Below, in pieces: positions 61,250-64,000 of a stretch of DNA of 64,000 nucleotides. Source of the DNA: Druceiella hillmani (lineage: Eukaryota; Arthropoda; Insecta; Lepidoptera; Hepialidae); contig JAYKKI010000006.1 in the NCBI GenBank assembly GCA_039881145.1, positions 13,151,001 through 13,215,000 of the forward strand, written 5' to 3'. The first letter of the stretch is position 1. Each line of letters opens with the position of its first letter. Made by a program: the position numbers and the translations under genes. The notes under the pieces were generated by a model. That model was not told the DNA's origin and searched no databases. It was given only the letters and a program-made list of their open reading frames with translations.

Positions 61250-61640
61250 CAAACGTATCCGACTCAGCTCAAAATGTGCATTTTTTTATACTTTTACATC
61301 AAAGTTACAGTCAGCCGTTTGATCGTTTGCTGGGCGTCCGAAGTTAATGAAATCCGTTGTAAGCACGCAAGTAACTAATCAATCACGACCAATATACATA
61401 AAAACATCACCGAGGTATGTATGTATATATGAAGTGAACTTTGTGGACGGCGCTATATAATAGAAACACATATATACATGTGAATATAAAAATATACATG
61501 TAAGAGTGTGTAGCACAACGTAATTTAAGAAGAGTACATAGCTTTTAATTAAAGGTATTATTACACAATATTACGAAGCAAAGTTTTACTAAAATGGAAT
61601 TACTACTAGACTTGCCATTAGTGGTCGATAGTGAAAATGT
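61250..61640 (+). repeat. R4 repeat, copy 2
   Basis: Matches the reverse of 36130-36540, including gtttgatcgtttgctggg, agtaactaatcaatc and gaattactactagact. Class unknown. Confidence 0.55.
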
Positions 61641-63229
61641 CAGCTTTTCGCGAAAATTATCAGTCTTCTAGAGATCTCGACTCTGCCTTAAAATAAAATC
61701 TGAGTACCAAGCTTTATATTAACACAATCTACTCTAGTTTGATTATTGTCTAATTCTTAAGTTCTGATATTGCCTGAGAATGCATTAATAGATTTTAGTC
61801 GTACGTGTTGTTAATGTTAGAGAAGTGAATGTAATTAAGGACAGCTGCTTCTCATTTCATTACACTTGTAAGACTGTGTTTAGAATATTTGATATTATGA
61901 CGCAGTATTGACGAGAATATGATGGCATGAAATTTATTGAAGCTCTAGTAAACGCGTTTGCTTGTAGTAAATTTGGTAACGACTGACCACTTCACTAGGT
62001 CTCCATATAAGATAACTCTCTCCTTTTGTTGAAAAAATACAAAATGCACTCATGTGATTCCTCTAATTAAAAAAATCTGGTTCTTCCATTTTAAAAATCT
62101 GGTCTACACTCACAGTGTACATCTCCCGTATAGTAGATTTTAAATCTCTGCGAATAAGAAGCCAGATGAACTTGGTGTTGAATTTATTCGAGACGTTAAC
62201 TTGTTTCATTGTTGTCAACGGTAACAAAATTAGTGTCGTTTGTAATCATTGATTGACATGAGCGAGTAGGAAGATATACATGTATGGAAGATATCACATG
62301 GGATGAATGAAAGCTAGTGAGGAATGTGCATTCTCTCGAACATTGTTGTATCCAAGCAATGAAAGAATGAAATTGTTTTGCTATAAGTTTCTTACACCTG
62401 ACGATAAGTATATCTTTTTGATTTATTTATTTCACACAATAAAAAACAAGTAGAAGACATAACGTAATAATAATTTGTTATACTAGGCAAGCTAAAAAGT
62501 TTTATGTTAGACAGACTATATTATTTTTATATTAGACAGATTATATTAGACATACTAACATTCTCACACATAGATACTAATCTACGTCGTGTATTGATGA
62601 TTATAAAATATTGATTAAATAATCCTAACAACATTGTTATACAATTTAATATTTATAATTAAATAACAATAAAAGGAGAAAATTAAACATAGACTTAAAA
62701 ATAATAAAATATTATGAAATGAAAACCATAGTTGAATAACATAAAAAATATGAGTCATCATTGGACGCCTTTTTAATATTTTTAAATTGAAATATTTTTA
62801 TTTGAACGTGTGAAAATGAAAAAAAATATTCAGAGAGTCGTTAATAATAAAATATTAAATTTCATTTTATTGAACTAATTTATCACATTAATCTTTTTAA
62901 ATAATATACTGAAAAAGTATTTTTAATTTTATAACACTGTTAAGTTGCTTTGTCAGATAGCCTGTAGACTAGCCTCCACGCTCTACAAGAATGCTTGTAA
63001 AGTATAGGTTTTCACAATGACATTGACCTTAGAAAACATAATAATATTTATAAGTTAAAAAAGAAGGGGAGAATGTAGAAAGGTTATTTAAAAAAAAGCA
63101 ACCTAATAGCATAACAAATCGTCGAAGATTCTTTGAGGAAATTTACCAAATGATCAAACAAATCGCATGTACAAGATCCACCCGTGAAATCTTAAGACGG
63201 CTCGGTGACCTTAAGCAAAACGCAAATGG
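61641..63229. other. anonymous AT-rich DNA
   Basis: No gene recognised. A short direct repeat (gttagacagactatatt and related) occurs at 62505-62560. Confidence 0.35.
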
Positions 63230-64000
63230 ATCCTCAAGCAAGCAGACTCAGGTATTTAGACTTTTCCCATAAAATACGAAGGATGAAAATGTTACGATTG
63301 TTGAGAAGGACAATGAAAAGCCAGACAAACACTTTGTAACTTTAAAGAATTAAATAATAGTACAGATACAAACATTGAAATAAAAATTGCTGGTCTGTGA
63401 TCTTACTATTGGACATTACAAAACTACTCCCGGGTCTAGTTTTGCAAGTGTTTCGATTCGTTACAAGTGCTTATCATAAATTAAGACAAATCCGAAAATT
63501 TTGCAAAATAGAATTAACTTAACCTTGGAAAATAGATATAACGAAAGAATTAATTGTTAGACCAAAATTAGAAAAAGTACCTACAGAAGTGATATCATAC
63601 CAACCAATATAATTACTTATTATTATGTCAAATGTATTTGAGAAAGTGTTGTTGAAACGGTAAAAGACCACTATTAAAGAAAGGCGACTGCTCTCGAATA
63701 GTCAATTTTGTTTTAGGATTAACCACTTAATATATATCAAGTAGAGTGAATCACAAACGAGAAGAAGTTGAAGATAAAAATGTTAGAATAGTAATTATCC
63801 TTGGACAGGGCATTGAATAAGGTCTGACAAAAAGGCTTAAGACTTTCCAACACAATGCTACGAGATTTATTTATTTTACTTAGAAAAGAGGAACTTTAGA
63901 ACATGTTATAGTAAACATTATTCAGAATCAAAGTATATTTTTGCGGATATTTTGCACGGCAGCCTGCTCAGTCCAGTGTTACTTATTTTATTTCTGACAT
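63230..64000 (+). pseudogene. degenerate jockey-like reverse transcriptase, cut by window edge
   Basis: Reading the plus strand across frames gives the jockey-clade reverse transcriptase landmarks in the right order. First comes VPTEVISYQPI-stop-LL (about 63575-63625), matching the family's PTEV-x-SYRPISLL. Then come MSNVFEKVLLKR and ERRLLSNSQFCFRINH (about 63680-63725), for the family's ERRLLPNHQFGFR-x-NHS. Next is a weak AFD-type region (about 63805-63840). Last is HGSLLSPVLLILFLTD (about 63956-64000), for the family's PQGS-x-LGP-x-LYL-x-FT-x-D. The catalytic FADD box would lie beyond the window. Stops and frameshifts in each part mean it is inactive. Upstream, 63230-63380 fits the linker between endonuclease and polymerase only weakly. 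Confidence 0.8.

Overview
This is nuclear DNA from an animal, almost certainly an insect. It is very AT-rich, has no operons or bacterial gene layout, and is packed with eukaryotic repeats: a mariner-type transposase relic, jockey-like non-LTR retrotransposon relics, non-LTR 3' tails, microsatellites and a satellite array. It also carries a canonical eukaryotic tRNA-Lys(UUU). Several retrotransposon tails resemble ones I associate with Lepidoptera, but I cannot fix the order from sequence alone. I could not assemble one convincing complete protein-coding gene. Almost all open frames are short chance ORFs, repeat translations or relics.

Layout. 1-5710 is one copy (A) of a long, mostly non-coding interspersed repeat family called R1 here, interrupted by a dead mariner (1715-2700). 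5710-9950 is mostly featureless, with a retrotransposon tail (6260-6366) and a GC-rich patch (6965-7100). 9960-11340 is the most gene-like part of the window: GC-rich, with several short coding-like frames, among them a 52-codon minus-strand frame at 10756-10914. 12961-13046 is (TA)n. 13376-15580 is a modular AT-rich satellite. 15600-21280 is largely anonymous, with simple repeats and a 19-bp perfect hairpin. 21282-21354 is the tRNA-Lys, with decayed tRNA-Lys copies at 23131-23197 and 48435-48515.

25990-35120 holds two R1 copies (B and D) facing each other as an inverted repeat of more than 2 kb per arm around a roughly 0.8 kb spacer. 36900-42880 is another R1 copy (C, minus strand), interrupted by about 2.5 kb of other DNA. 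A short repeat family called R2 sits in or beside R1. One R2 copy, at 29015-29241, is a near-perfect 109-bp foldback whose arms contain a hammerhead-ribozyme-like core of the kind known from Penelope-like elements. 47900-51450 is partly a diverged duplicate of 17180-21950. It includes a related minus-strand coding-like block, open at 51136-51390 and broken at 21780-21965. 53500-61640 has further R1 (F and E), R4 and R5 copies and two non-LTR remnants. 63230-64000 is a degenerate jockey-like reverse transcriptase running off the right edge.

The window therefore reads mainly as intergenic or intronic DNA shaped by transposons. Points most worth checking are the foldback element with hammerhead cores, the large inverted R1 pair, the short reading frame conserved in three R1 copies, the paralogous minus-strand block, and the GC-rich coding-like island near 10-11.3 kb.
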